From Anas platyrhynchos (Eukaryota > Chordata > Aves > Anseriformes > Anatidae), in NCBI RefSeq assembly GCF_047663525.1, contig NC_092606.1, forward strand, positions 5,206,501 to 5,270,500: DNA of 64,000 bases. The letters run 5' to 3'. The notes beneath the pieces were generated by a model. It made no database searches. It saw only the letters and a list, made by a program, of their open reading frames with translations, and was not told the DNA's origin. How positions within the stretch are numbered: position 1 is the first letter of the stretch; each line of letters begins with the position of its first letter. Shown here piece after piece: positions 49,201-60,400 of the stretch. The position numbers and the translations under genes are program-made.

Positions 49201-52200
49201 GGAAATGGTGGCTCGGGAGGTGGTCGTGGCCGTTGTGGTGTGAGGCAGGGGGGGAATTCTTCCTGTGCTGACCGCTGCTGGGAATCCCACAGCTTCTCAG
49301 CGGGCAGACAGGGTGGTGAAGGTCCCCAGGGGCACGTCCAAGTACCAGGCTGCCTGGATCGTGGAGGACAAGGAGGGCAGCGATGAAGATGGTGACGTGG
49401 ATGATGACATGGATGACGATATGATGGAAGAGGCAGCTTCCCAGGTACTTCTCTGAGCTGATCTGGGTGCCGTGGGATATCCTAGCACGGTCCTGTCCTT
49501 CCAGCTTTCTCCAGGAAAGGGCCCAGCACTGAGCTAGGACTTGCCTGGCTTTCCATCCTTAAACCTCTCACACGTATCCTGTTGCTTCTTTGGGCCGTTT
49601 GCTACCAAAATGAGGGACTGTGTTGTAGCCATGGCTCACGCTGCCCAAATACAGAGTTTTTGGGGCTGTGCAGACACCACCAGAGTTTGTGCGCTCACGG
49701 GCTCTGCGCTGTCCTGTGTCAGGAGGGGGAGAGCAGCGCGGAGGAAGAGGAACACTCAGAGGAGGAGTGCGAGACCATGACCGTGTCCGAGTGCGTGCGG
49801 GATGACCAGTACGATGAGAAGGTGGAGGAAGATGAGCAGATGCTGGAGAAATTCAAGCAGGAGAGAATGGACGAGATGTTCCCGGATGAGGTGGACACGC
49901 CGCGTGATGTGCCCGCCAGAGTGCGGTGAGGAGCTGTGCGGGGAGAGGGGCTGGAAGGGGCCTGGCTGTGAGGGTGGGACAGGAAGCCTGTGATGTCTCA
50001 GCCACGATGTCTGAACCTGGCTGAAGGAACTTGTGAACATGAACCTTTAGGCTCTGAGGCTTCCAGGGGAGATGCTACTGGGGCAGCGTGCAGCTCCCCG
50101 AGGCAGAGAGAGCCTGGCCTGAGCTGGGAGAGGGAGCATGGCAGAGCTCTAACGCGAGGGCAGGTTGCAGTGTGCATCTCAGCAGCTGCTTGGGTTGGTG
50201 AAGCCTCTTGGCTTCTCTTTTCAGCAAGCACTGAGTGCACGAGGAGCTCAGGGATTTCTCATCTTCTGCAGCGATGTGACCGCCTTCTGTGTGGGTGGCT
50301 TCCTGACTCAGCTGCTGTGCTTACCTCTCCCTGCTCTAAGATCTTTTCTGTGAAAACAGCTAACGTTTGCTTTGCTCCCTTTGCCCTTTCTGGAAGTGTG
50401 AGTCCCTGTGGATTTGTGAAGTGTTTTCTTTCCTGTTGTCTGTCCCTTAGGTTCCAGAAGTACAGAGGGCTCAAGAGCTTCAGGACTTCTCCGTGGGACC
50501 CCAAAGAAAACCTCCCACGGGACTACGCGAGGATTTTCCAGTTCCAGGACTTCTTCCGCACCAGGAAGCACCTCTTCCGGCAGATAGAGAAAGAGGAGGC
50601 CGAAGGAGCTTTGGTAACTCCCTTTCCTCTCACATTTCCATCTCTTCCCCTGCCACGTTCCCTTGCCCCTAGTGGGAGAGGTTTGGCAGGGAAGTGGCCG
50701 CATGGATGGTTCAGTCAGGCAGCTCTTAGCCTGATGCCACAAATACAGCTGGTGCTGCTCTCCTGGCTTCCCTCCCTAACCCCGTGGTTCTCCAGACCCC
50801 GTTTCTATTGAAAGAAGTGCTCACAGCTCATCCTCTCTCGGCAGGTCGGCTGGTATGTCACACTTCACATCTCCAACGTCCCTGTCGGGGTGATGGAGAG
50901 CTTCAGGGAAGGGAAGCCGCTCGTCCTCTTCGCCCTGCTTCCTCACGAGCAAAAGGTGACCAAATGCAGCTGATTCTGGGAACCCTTTGTCAAGGGAATT
51001 TGTCACTGCTGCAGTTTTTGTTGCCGTCTGCTCTGGCTTTGGTTGTTTGCCCACGCTGCTCCCAGCCTCTCACGCTGCTGCCTCTCCCGCAGATGTCTGT
51101 GCTGAATTTCCTGGTGCGGCGCCATCCGACCAGCAGCGAGCCGGTGAAAGCCAAGGAGGAGCTCATCTTCCACTGCGGCTTCAGGCGCTTCCGAGCATCC
51201 CCCCTGTTCTCCCAGCACACCTCAGGTTTGTGAGGGATCGCTGCGGGGGGAGAGAGAGCGGCTGGGCTGGGGTTCCCAGAGCAGGAAGCCCGTGATGTCT
51301 TAGCCACGATGTCTGAACCTGGCTGAAGGAACTTCTGACGACTCACACCTAGGCGCTGAGGCTTCCAGGGGGGACACTTCCAGTGGGGGGGAGTTGCCGT
51401 GTGATTTTCTGGTCCTGGCAAGCTGGTGGCAGGCTGTGTGCAGCCAGCTGGGAGTTCAGAGCATCCTTTTCATTCCAATACTCTGCACCAGCAGAGAAGC
51501 ACTGCACGTGGCCTGTTTTTGCTGCCAGGGAAGAGCTTGACGGGGTTTCCCAGCACTCTGAGAACTGCCGTTGGGCTCAATGTGATAATTGTTGTTCTGT
51601 CCTAGCTGATAAGCACAAGCTGGAGCGTTTCCTGCGTCCGGATGCTGCCCTGGTGGTGACCGTGTATGCTCCCATCACTTTCCCTCCTGCCTCAGTGCTG
51701 CTTTTTAAACAGAGGAGTAACGGTGAGTTGGACACAAATGTTAGCAGGCTTTGTGTATCCTACTTCTGAATGCGTGCATTCAGAAAGCACGGCTCGGAAA
51801 AGACTTGGCCTTTGTGCTGTTTGAGCAGATTAACACGGAAGGAGATGAGTTATCACAGCCACTTTGTTCCTGCTTTGGGGTTGCTCTGGGCCTGGAACGA
51901 TTTGGGGAAGGGTTTGTGGTGGTAAGGGAGGTGATGGAGGCACGGCTGGTAATGACTGCGCCCTGCAGGAATGCAAGACCTCATCGCCACGGGGTCCCTG
52001 CTGGCCGTGGACCCCGACAGGATCATCATCAAGCGGCTGGTGCTCAGCGGCCACCCTTTCAAGATCTTCACCAAGACGGCGGTTGTGCGCTACATGTTCT
52101 TTAACAGAGGTACGGCCTGGCTCTGGGCTGTGGGAGCAGCACTCGGAGCGGCCGTGGTTGGGTAACAAAGCCCCTTCCTCACCTCCTTCCCTGCTTTGAT

Positions 52201-52531
52201 CTCCAGAGGACGTGATGTGGTTTAAACCGGTGGAGCTGAGGACAAAATGGGGTCGTCGGGGACACATCAAGGAGCCGTTAGGTAGGTCGGGTTCTGCATT
52301 TCCTCCCTCACGATGGGCAGCAGAGAGCTAACGGCCTCCTCTCGCTGCCTAGGTACCCACGGGCACATGAAGTGCCACTTCGACGGCCAGCTGAAGTCGC
52401 AGGACACCGTGCTGCTCAACCTCTACAAGCGGGTGTTCCCCAAATGGACTTACGATCCCTATGTCCCGGAGCCCGTGCCCTGGGCGAGGAGCGAGAGCGC
52501 GCCGCCTCTGCAGGAGGTGGAAATGGAATGA
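46282..52531 (+). CDS. TSR1: TSR1, pre-ribosomal 40S maturation factor
   Basis: Fifteen exons: 46282-46360, 46468-46571, 47221-47437, 47517-47651, 48158-48585, 48908-49067, 49293-49444, 49723-49925, 50451-50613, 50845-50955, 51093-51225, 51606-51722, 51969-52109, 52207-52281, 52353-52531; 798 residues (human 804). TSR1 is a GTPase-like protein related to BMS1 that lacks GTPase activity and binds late 40S precursors, blocking early translation-factor binding. Seen in order: a Lys/Arg-rich N-terminal helix ([16 protein letters not shown]), a degenerate G domain ([12 protein letters not shown]), the AARP2CN region ([24 protein letters not shown]), an acidic central stretch in exons 7-8, and the C-terminal beta-barrel domain ([23 protein letters not shown], split by an intron). 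The ATG follows the CRE/ETS promoter. Introns 8 and 11 carry snoRNAs. Confidence 0.97.
46722..47127 (+). mobile_element. CR1 LINE 3' fragment in TSR1 intron 2
   Basis: About 400 bases with the order seen in avian CR1 3' ends: GGAGAAGAGGAGGCTCAGGG, GAGGGAATGGCCTCAAGTTG, GCACTGGGACGGGTTGCCCA, TTGGACCAGATGATC, CTTTTCCAACCTTAATAATTCTGTAG. It is 5'-truncated, in the sense orientation, and carries no usable reverse transcriptase. Confidence 0.85.
49982..50064 (+). ncRNA. SNORD91: Box C/D snoRNA, SNORD91 family, copy 1 (TSR1 intron 8)
   Basis: A terminal stem GGAAGCC/GGCTTCC closes an 83-base segment. A C box (GTGATGT) starts at 49990 and a D box CTGA is at 50054-50057, each next to the stem. Internal CTGA words (near 50011 and 50021) can serve as D'. 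It lies within a TSR1 intron, where mammals carry SNORD91A and SNORD91B (HBII-296), which guide 2'-O-methylation of 28S rRNA. It shares a long identical core with the second copy. Confidence 0.85.
51284..51366 (+). ncRNA. SNORD91: Box C/D snoRNA, SNORD91 family, copy 2 (TSR1 intron 11)
   Basis: Same architecture as the copy at 49982: GGAAGCC/GGCTTCC stem, C box GTGATGT at 51292, D box CTGA at 51356-51359, length 83 bases. The core GCCACGATGTCTGAACCTGG is identical between the copies, while the segment just before the D box differs. So the D' guide is shared and the D guide may have diverged. The pair matches the mammalian A/B arrangement in TSR1. Confidence 0.85.
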
Positions 52532-54158
52532 GCCTGCAGGCAGCGTGGCCAACACAGACAGTGCCTTAGCCTCTCCGACGTGTCCTCGGCCTGTGTGCGT
52601 GGGGACAGCGCTGATGTCCTGGCCCTGTTGGTGCTGGGCTCGGTGCTGGGGCAGCTGTCTCAACAGCCGGTGCTCAGGTAGCAGCTGCAGCTATTTATTT
52701 TAATGAACGCTGTTTTTAAAAAATCTCTGAAGTCCCTGTGTCTTGATGGAGGCTGGCTCTGGAGGCTGTGAACCCTCAGGGGCTACTCCCTGTCCTTGCC
52801 CTGCCCCGACAATGGGTGAGGGGATTTTGCTTTGTCGAAGGAGTTTGCCACGACCCAGCTGCTACTTCGCCTTTCCCCGTGTCCTCAACAACTTCCAGCA
52901 AAGTGCAGCCCCCTCGAGGCCTTTGCCCGAGCTGCAGGGCTACGCTGGGGGAGAAAAAAGCAGTGCTTCGCTTCCCAGTCCCTAGGAATGACCCTTAGCT
53001 TTGTAACGAAGCGATTTGGGGCTGCAGCGACCACCACCCGCTTCCTTAACCCTTCAGAGAAGCTGTCAGCCCTTTGGGGCTGTCCATCTGTTTTCAGGAG
53101 CATATAAACCCCACTGTATGAACTCGGAGTGGGGCTCTCGCTGCTAGAGCCCCCGCTCTGTGCTCATTTCCCTTCCCAGGAGAGCTCAGCTCCATGTTTC
53201 CCCCACACAGCACAAAACAAATGCCCTGGGGGACTGCCTGGAACTGCTCCGAGAGCCCGCAGTGAGGCCTCCCCCACCTGCTGTTGGCTCAGCAGCTTCG
53301 TCCTTCCCCCCCCAGCCTCGTGGCTGGAGAGCAGCAGCTGGCCCCCAGCATCCAGAACGTGCTGCTCTGGGGCTGCGGAGGGCACTGGGTGTTCTTCTGC
53401 CTCCGCAGCACATCAGAGAGGGGGAGCAGGGCTTCTGCCAGCCCTTTCCAGCTGGAGATTGGAGCTGTTTGCTCAGCTGCTGCTGGCAGCAGGGTTTGTA
53501 CTGCCCTGGGACAGGGCAGGGGGGAGAAGGACGGGGCAGGGCATGGCTGGAGGCAGCTCCCTGCTGGGAGAGGGGAGCCAGGGAGTGCTCACCTCCATTT
53601 CTTCCTCCAAAATGAACAGGACATCATCAGTCATCATCATCATCCTCTCCTCCAGCACCTTTTGGGGCAGCAGGGCCCCCTGCCCTACAGGAGCAGCTCT
53701 GCCTTGAAGGCAGGAGCAGGGATCCACCCCGAGCTCTTCAACCTGCCTACCCACCTGCCTTACTTTATCATCAGGCTGTTCGCAGTGTGCAGGAACCCTT
53801 GTGAAGGGGGAAACCAAATTCATGCTGCAGAAAGCCCTGAGCAGGGGGGGAGCCCCACTGTGTCTGTGGGAGATCCCCTATGGCTTCAGGAGCGAGCCTC
53901 AGAACCGTGCAAGACCATAGAGCCACCAGAACCCCTAGTAGGACCACCACAACCCCAAATAGGGCCACTAAAACCCCGAACAGGCCCCCCAGAACCCCCA
54001 ATAGGGCCACTGGGACCTCCAATAGGGCCACCAGCCCCCCTAATAGACCCGCAGGGGCTCCGTTCCGCGTTCTCTGCTACCCTTTTTGTCCCCTCCCGGC
54101 CGCCGTCCCTCCCCCCCCCTCCCGCCCCGTCTCCGCGGCGGGCCGGGCGCGAGGGAAG
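52532..54158. other. Intergenic region between TSR1 and SMG6
   Basis: About 1.6 kb. In mammals the serine racemase gene SRR lies here; I see none of its motifs on either strand. Near the right end is a 21-bp tandem array, then the SMG6 CpG-rich 5' region. One short minus-strand exon-like stretch (53593-53658) is discussed under findings. Confidence 0.5.
53928..54053. repeat. Six 21-bp tandem units upstream of SMG6
   Basis: Units start at 53928, 53949, 53970, 53991, 54012 and 54033, each exactly 21 bases, with consensus close to AGAACCCCNAATAGGGCCACT. They end 105 bases before the SMG6 ATG. Confidence 0.85.
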
Positions 54159-54450
54159 ATGGCGGAGGGCCTGGAGCGGGTCCGCGTCTCGGCCGCCGAG
54201 CTGCGGGACATGGTGGCCGCCCAGGCCCGCGCCGCCGCCGCCGGGAGGGCAGGTGAGGGGCCGGGGGAAGGCTTCAAGGAGCGAGATTCGAGGTTTGGGG
54301 CGAGGGATCCGAGATCGTCGCGTCCCAAAGGCGCCGGGGGTGGGCGGGGAGCGGGGGCCGCGTCCTCGCCGCCGGTCGCTGTGGTGAGAGAACGCGGGGG
54401 GCGGGGGCGCGGCCCGGAGGCTGCTTGGGCCCCTGTCCCTCTGTCCGTCC
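54060..54450. promoter_or_regulatory. CpG island at SMG6 exon 1
   Basis: CpG-rich, TATA-less sequence over the SMG6 5' UTR, exon 1 and the start of intron 1. Boundaries by eye. Confidence 0.6.
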
Positions 54451-57400
54451 GTCCCTCTGTCCCTGTGTCCGTCTGTCCGGCTTCGTAGCTGCCCGGTAAG
54501 AGGCAGCCGGGGGTGAGCGGGGTGCCTGAGGGCAGGGAGCTGCCCCCGGAGGCGGCTGGGGGCTGGGGGCTGTCAGCCCCAGGGCTGGGAGCTCTCTCCC
54601 GGTTCCTCGCATCGCAGCCGGCCGCTGGGTTGGGTCGGCTTCGCTCTCGGCACGCTGCTTCTTTGGGGTGAAGCTCGTTGTGGGGTGTGTGGGGCTGGGC
54701 AGCTCCGCCCGGCCTCGTTTTCTGATTCCCTGTGAGCTCCCCCCCAAAAACTTCAGGTCTGGTCTCTGGGATCAGCCACCAGCACCAGGCTCGCTGCTTT
54801 CGCTTCGTATTTACGTATTTGTCATTATTTTCTTCTGGTGCGTGGTTGGAGTAACTCTTATCTCGCCATCTCTTCCTAGAAAACATGAAGGAGGTGAAGG
54901 AGCCGAGGCACCGCAAAGACAACAGGCGCCCGGACCTGGAGATTTACAAGCCCGGCCTCTCCCGGCTGAGAGGCAAGCTCGTGTCACCAAAGCACGAGGC
55001 CGCCGGGAAGGAGAGGAGTGGGGCTGAGGAGAGCAGGGAGGAGAGCGCTGCTGAGACGGGCCCTGCAGCAGGAGGGGCTCCTCCGGTCGCAGAGAACTTC
55101 GGCAAAAGCAGCAGCCCCAAGCAGAACGGCCCTTTGCAGGGGAACGAAGAGACGGAGGCTAAAAGCGGGCGGCAGAGCCAGGAGAGCTCGTGCAAACAGC
55201 TCGCTGCGGATGAGTGGTGCCCCAAAACCACGCGGAGAGCCAAGAAGCCAGACCAGCAGATCTACCAGCCCGGCAAGCGCCTGCATTCGGTTGCCAAAGA
55301 CCCAGCCCCGCGCTCGGCTGCCGAGGAGGTCGCCTGCAAGATGGAGCAGCTGAGGGTGGAGGGAGACGAAGAGGCAGAGAAAGGGATTGGAAAGGATGCC
55401 AGAAAAACCAAAGCAGGCAAAGAGGACAGAGAGGGAAGCCAGGCCGGGGAAGGAGGGAAAGCCTCGAGGGGAGAAAAAGGAAGGCGGACGGAGCGAGGCG
55501 ACAGGCTGAGGAGAGCAAACGAGGAGGTGGCGCTGGGGAAGCCGGGCTCCACCAAGCGCTACTCCCGCTCGGACAAGCGGCGCAGCCGATATCGAGCCTG
55601 CAGCACCAGCTCGGCCGGCAGCAACAACAGCGTGGACGGAGCCCCGCTCCTGGACGGGGTGGAGAGGCGGCAGGAGCGTGCCAGGGAGAGGGCACGTCCT
55701 CGGAAGCAGCTCTCCGCGTCCTCCACGGACTCCTTGGACGAGGACAGGATCGACGAGGCAGGAGCGTACGTCCCCGGCAGGCTCGGGGACAAGAAGAAGC
55801 GTTTGGAGCAGAGTCGGGCTTCTCGGAGCGAGAGCGAGTGGAGCAGCAACGGCCGGGAGGCGAAGGGCTCCTTCCGAGTCACGTTTGACAGCAGGACCAT
55901 GAGCAGGGACGTCAGCCTGGCAGAGGCGGATAAAAAAAAGCCCCTGAAGGCGTTTTGCAATGACTCAGAAGCTTCAGAGGCCAGGAGCCAGAGCAGAGAG
56001 CCCCAGGGGAGGGGCCGCGGGATCCTGTTCCTGCCTGCCAACACCGACCTCTCCGCCAGCACCTCAGGCTCCCCCGAACCCGGCCACCCCGGGCCCCGCC
56101 TGCTGCTTGCCGGCCCCAAAAGCTCGCGGAGCCGGGGCCGCGGCGGCACCGCTCGCAGGCTGTGGGACCCCAACAACCCCGAGCAAAAACCTGCCCTGAA
56201 GAGCCAGAGCTCTCAGCTCCACTTCCTAGACACGGACGACGAAGTGAGCCCCCCAGCCTCTGCCTGGGGGGATGCCCGGCAGGCCCAATCCTCCTACTAC
56301 AAGTTCCAAAACTCCGACAACCCCTACTACTACCCCCGGGCCGCCGGGCAAGGCGCTCAGTATCCCTACGCCGGGTACTCCCTGCAGTATCCCGTGGGGC
56401 CGAGCAATGGGGTGTACCCGGGAGCCTATTACCCGGGCTACCCGGGCCAGGGGGGGCAGTACGCCTGCGGCCCGCTGCCCCCGGCCCCTCTGAGCGCCGA
56501 GGTGGAGCAGCAGATGCGCAGCATGCAGCAGCAGGAGCTCAGCAAGCTCCTGCGCGAGGCTGGGAACCAGGAGCAGCAGCTCAGCAACCTGCTCTCCAGA
56601 GACCGCATCAGCCCCGAGGGGCTGGAGAAGATGGCCCAGCTGAGGTTAGTGGCAGGGGCGGTTCTGCTGCCAGCACGGGGGCTCCCGGAGGGCCTGGGAG
56701 AAGGAGATTTTGGTGTCTGGGAGGCTGGGGCAGGAGCTCGCAGGCTTCTGAGGTGCTGGGGCTGTTCGTCATGTGCTGGTGGCGTTTGATAGCAGAAGGA
56801 AAGCGTGGGTGAAGATCTTGTTTGCCCGGGCTGGGAGCTAACCATGTGGCTCCTCGTGGTTACGGAACGCCGTGTGTGTGTTGTAGGGAAACAGGAGCAG
56901 GGCAAGCACCCCCTGCGGCTCTTGGGTTCTTCTGCTCTTGCTGGAGCTGCTCTCTCTTGGTTCCAGTGCTTTGGGTGCTTGCTGGTGTACTTCTTTCTCA
57001 CCTGCCCTCAGTTATCAGCTGATTTGCATCGTGGGCTTCAGCTCAGCGACTGTTTGTGCTCTCAGAGAGCTGCCTCACTGCCCGCGTGGCAGTGGCAGCA
57101 CCTCCCAAACTCTGGGAGCTCTGGGGCTCCTCAGGGACTTATTTTCGGAGCCAGCTGGCAGCACACCCAGCAGGTGAGCTCATTTCAGAGCCTGTGGCAG
57201 TGCTGCTGTGGCCAGCGCTCCTGCCCTGCCCCGGGAGCAAGGTACAGGTGGCCTCATCCCCGTCCTTTCAGTGCATCTCCCAGGGTGTGCTGTCAGCCTG
57301 CCCGTGGAGCTGCCTTGGCTCTTGGCTTCAGGGGTTTCTTGGCCCTGGAGCTTATTTAGGACAGGAGGGAACGGCCTCAAGTTGAGCCAGGGGAGGTTCG

Positions 57401-60400
57401 GGTTGGGAATTGGGAAAAACTTCTCAGAAAGAGCAGTCAGGCACTGGGACGGGCTGCCCAGGGAGGTGGGGGAGTCACCACCCTGGGGGTGTTGGAGGAA
57501 AGTTTGGATCCGTTTCACCGGGAGCTCCCCCAGATATGGTGGAGCTGCTTCTAGCCTGTAACTGTTTCATTCAGTTCAGAGGAGGAATCCTCCTCCAGTG
57601 GCTGGGCTGGGCTGTGGGGGAATGAGCTTTCTGTTCCTCTGAGGCTTATTTCCTTCAGGTGTAACTTTCTGCCCTCATTTGTGAGGGATTAGGGTCTCTG
57701 TTTCTACTGTGTATTTTGGTTGGATGGAAGGGAGGGACGGATCACTGCACTGCCAAGACATCTCCTGCTGTCTGGTTCCGTGCGTGCTTATTCCTGGCCC
57801 GTAAGAGCTGGGCTGTGCTCAGAAGGAGCAGAGCCTGGTGGTGTATCAGGAGGCTGCGTTCTGCTCTTCCCAGTGGCAGAGCTGTCACAGGATCTCGTAG
57901 CTCTTTGGCAGGCACAGAAGGGAGCCGGTCCTTTCAGATTTGCTCTGCTGGAGCCAGAAGGGTTATGGCAACAGCTCCTGTCTCTCTAGAACATGCAGAA
58001 GCATCAATTGTCGTAGCTTGTGAGCAGGGTGAACTGCTGATACCTCGTTCTTGCTGGGTGAAAAGCATCGGGTGGCTCAGCACGTGCCCTGCAGCTCAGC
58101 TGGGTGCACCCCTGCCCGTGTTTCGCCCTAGGGTGGAGATGCTGCAGCTGTACGAGCGCTGCATCCTGATGGACATCGAGTTCTCGGACGCGCAGAACGT
58201 GGACCAGCTGCTGTGGAAGAACGCCTTCTACCAGGTGATCGAGAAATTCCGCCAGCTCCTCAAGGACCCGCTGGGGGAAAACGCCCAGGACATTCGGATC
58301 AAACTTCTCCAGCTTCTAGATGAGGTAAGAGAAAGAATCCCAAACTCCACTGAAGCTTTGGGTGGGACTGGGCGGTGTTTGGGGTGGTGTAGGTGGACAA
58401 CGAGCCTTCCTGGTCCTGCTTCTATCTCTGTGTGCCTTAAGCCATGCAGGGAGAACGTTCAGCTAGGTGGTGATTTAGCCCAGCAGGTGTGGGTCCAGGT
58501 GGACATTTGTTGTAACTTAAACCAGGCTTGTTTTGGTGGTCCTTAAAACCTCTGAGAAGGGAGATTGTTTGGCCTCATCGTTACTTTCTGAAGAGAAACA
58601 GCCCAGAATTCAGGGAGAGGAACCTTTCTTGCCCATGGTAGGGCCGGTGTGGTGATTTTGCCTTGCCCGGGAGGTTTGTTCCATCCAAGCACGTGTGTTT
58701 TTTTGCAGGGCGCTTTGTTTTTCGATGGCTTGCTCCAGAAGCTGCAGGTGTCGTACCAGTTCAAGCTGGAGGACTACATGGACGGGCTGGCCATCCGCAG
58801 CAAGCCCCTGCGGAAAATGGTAGGTTGGCTTCCCCCTGGGCACTTCTCACCCCGTCAGCTGCACGCAGCGCGCTGAGCTCAGGGTGCTGCCCGTGCCAAG
58901 AGGTAGGCAGCTGCACTGAATAGATGTCAGTGTGTTTGCAGGGAATCTCAGCTGCTGGAGAACTTGTTGAACCAACTCCAGGGCATTAACATTTCTTGGC
59001 GTCCTTTGCAAAGAAGGAGCTCTTTTTTTTTTTTTCGTTTTCTTTTTTCTTTTTTAAAATTAGCTCTGAGACCAGGCCTAATAAAGGGAAGGAAGTGCCC
59101 AAAGGTGCCCTGGCTCGGCCTTAGCTCTTTAACATCTCTAATTCCTGTGTGTGGAACTCAGAATAACGAACAAGGGGAGCGAACAGTTGCGCTGTCTCCC
59201 TGACACATGACAGCGATTGCCCTGAGCTGTGAGTGCAGGTGTGAGGGACAGCTGGAAGAGGATATTTTCGTCCAGCTCCATTCCCAGAGATGTGTTTGTG
59301 TTAGCCAGTTCGTCCTCCTCAAATTGGTCATGGGCTGAATGAGCCACAAATTCCAAAACCCACCTCCTCTGGGCAAGAGCTGGGACGTTGATGTAAGGGA
59401 GTAGCTGTCTGGGGATTGGGTTGCCCTTACAAGCATTGAACCAGTGCCCTGGAGCCTCATCATTTTAATTCTCTGGCCCTTCCGTGAGACCCTCAGTTTG
59501 GCAGTGACCTCCTCCTGCAGTCCCTGCACATTCACTGGGGTTTAAGGTGAGCCAGGGGTGTGCAGCTCGCACGTAACGTCCTGAATTCCTCCTTGCAGGT
59601 GAAGTACGCGCTGATCAGTGCCCAGAGGTGTATGATCTGTCAAGGGGACATCTGCCGGTACCGAGAACAAGCAAACGATACGGCCAACTACGGAAAGGCA
59701 CGCAGGTATTGTGTTCCTCACCCCAGGGCTGAGGAGAGCTCTTCCTCTATCTGGTTACAAGGGATGCATCTCGTTTCGTGCTTTAACTTGCCCCTAGCCT
59801 CTTTTCACGGCTCCTCGTTGTGCTGCAGCCCTGTGAAGGTGCGAGGTGTAGCCTAGACTGCTTCGTACCCCAGTCAGCACCCCGCAGATCTGTTTTCCTC
59901 CAGCTGTCTGGCATGGAACTTGTTCTGTGCTGATCCTGTGACAGGCAGAGTTTGTGGTGCTGAGGCTGGCAGAGTGACTGCCGTGTTTTCTGCTAGCTTT
60001 TCAGCTAGGGGAGGTTCCCCTGTACGTGTCCATATGTTCTGACTGCATCAGGAGTTACTGGCGCTTGTTGCTTCCTGACACTCTTGATTTGCCTGGCATA
60101 CTGTCTTTTTCCTGATTTTTTTATTTAATTTTATTTTTTTTTCTTGAACAAAGACTGATGGCGTGCAAATGAGCCTGTCACAGGGCATGGAGCCCTGAAA
60201 CTTGTAGTGGTTTGCACAACAGGGCAGGGAAAGCTGCCTGGTTTGAACCTGTGGGCATCATGGAGTATGCTGGTATCTGAGGGGCTGGGAGGAACGTTGT
60301 GTGTTTGTGATGTGTCTGAAGAGAGTGACAGATCCATGTGGCATGATATAAACCAGATAACACGATTGAGGGAAGATAGGAGGGAGGAATGGGCTGCCAC

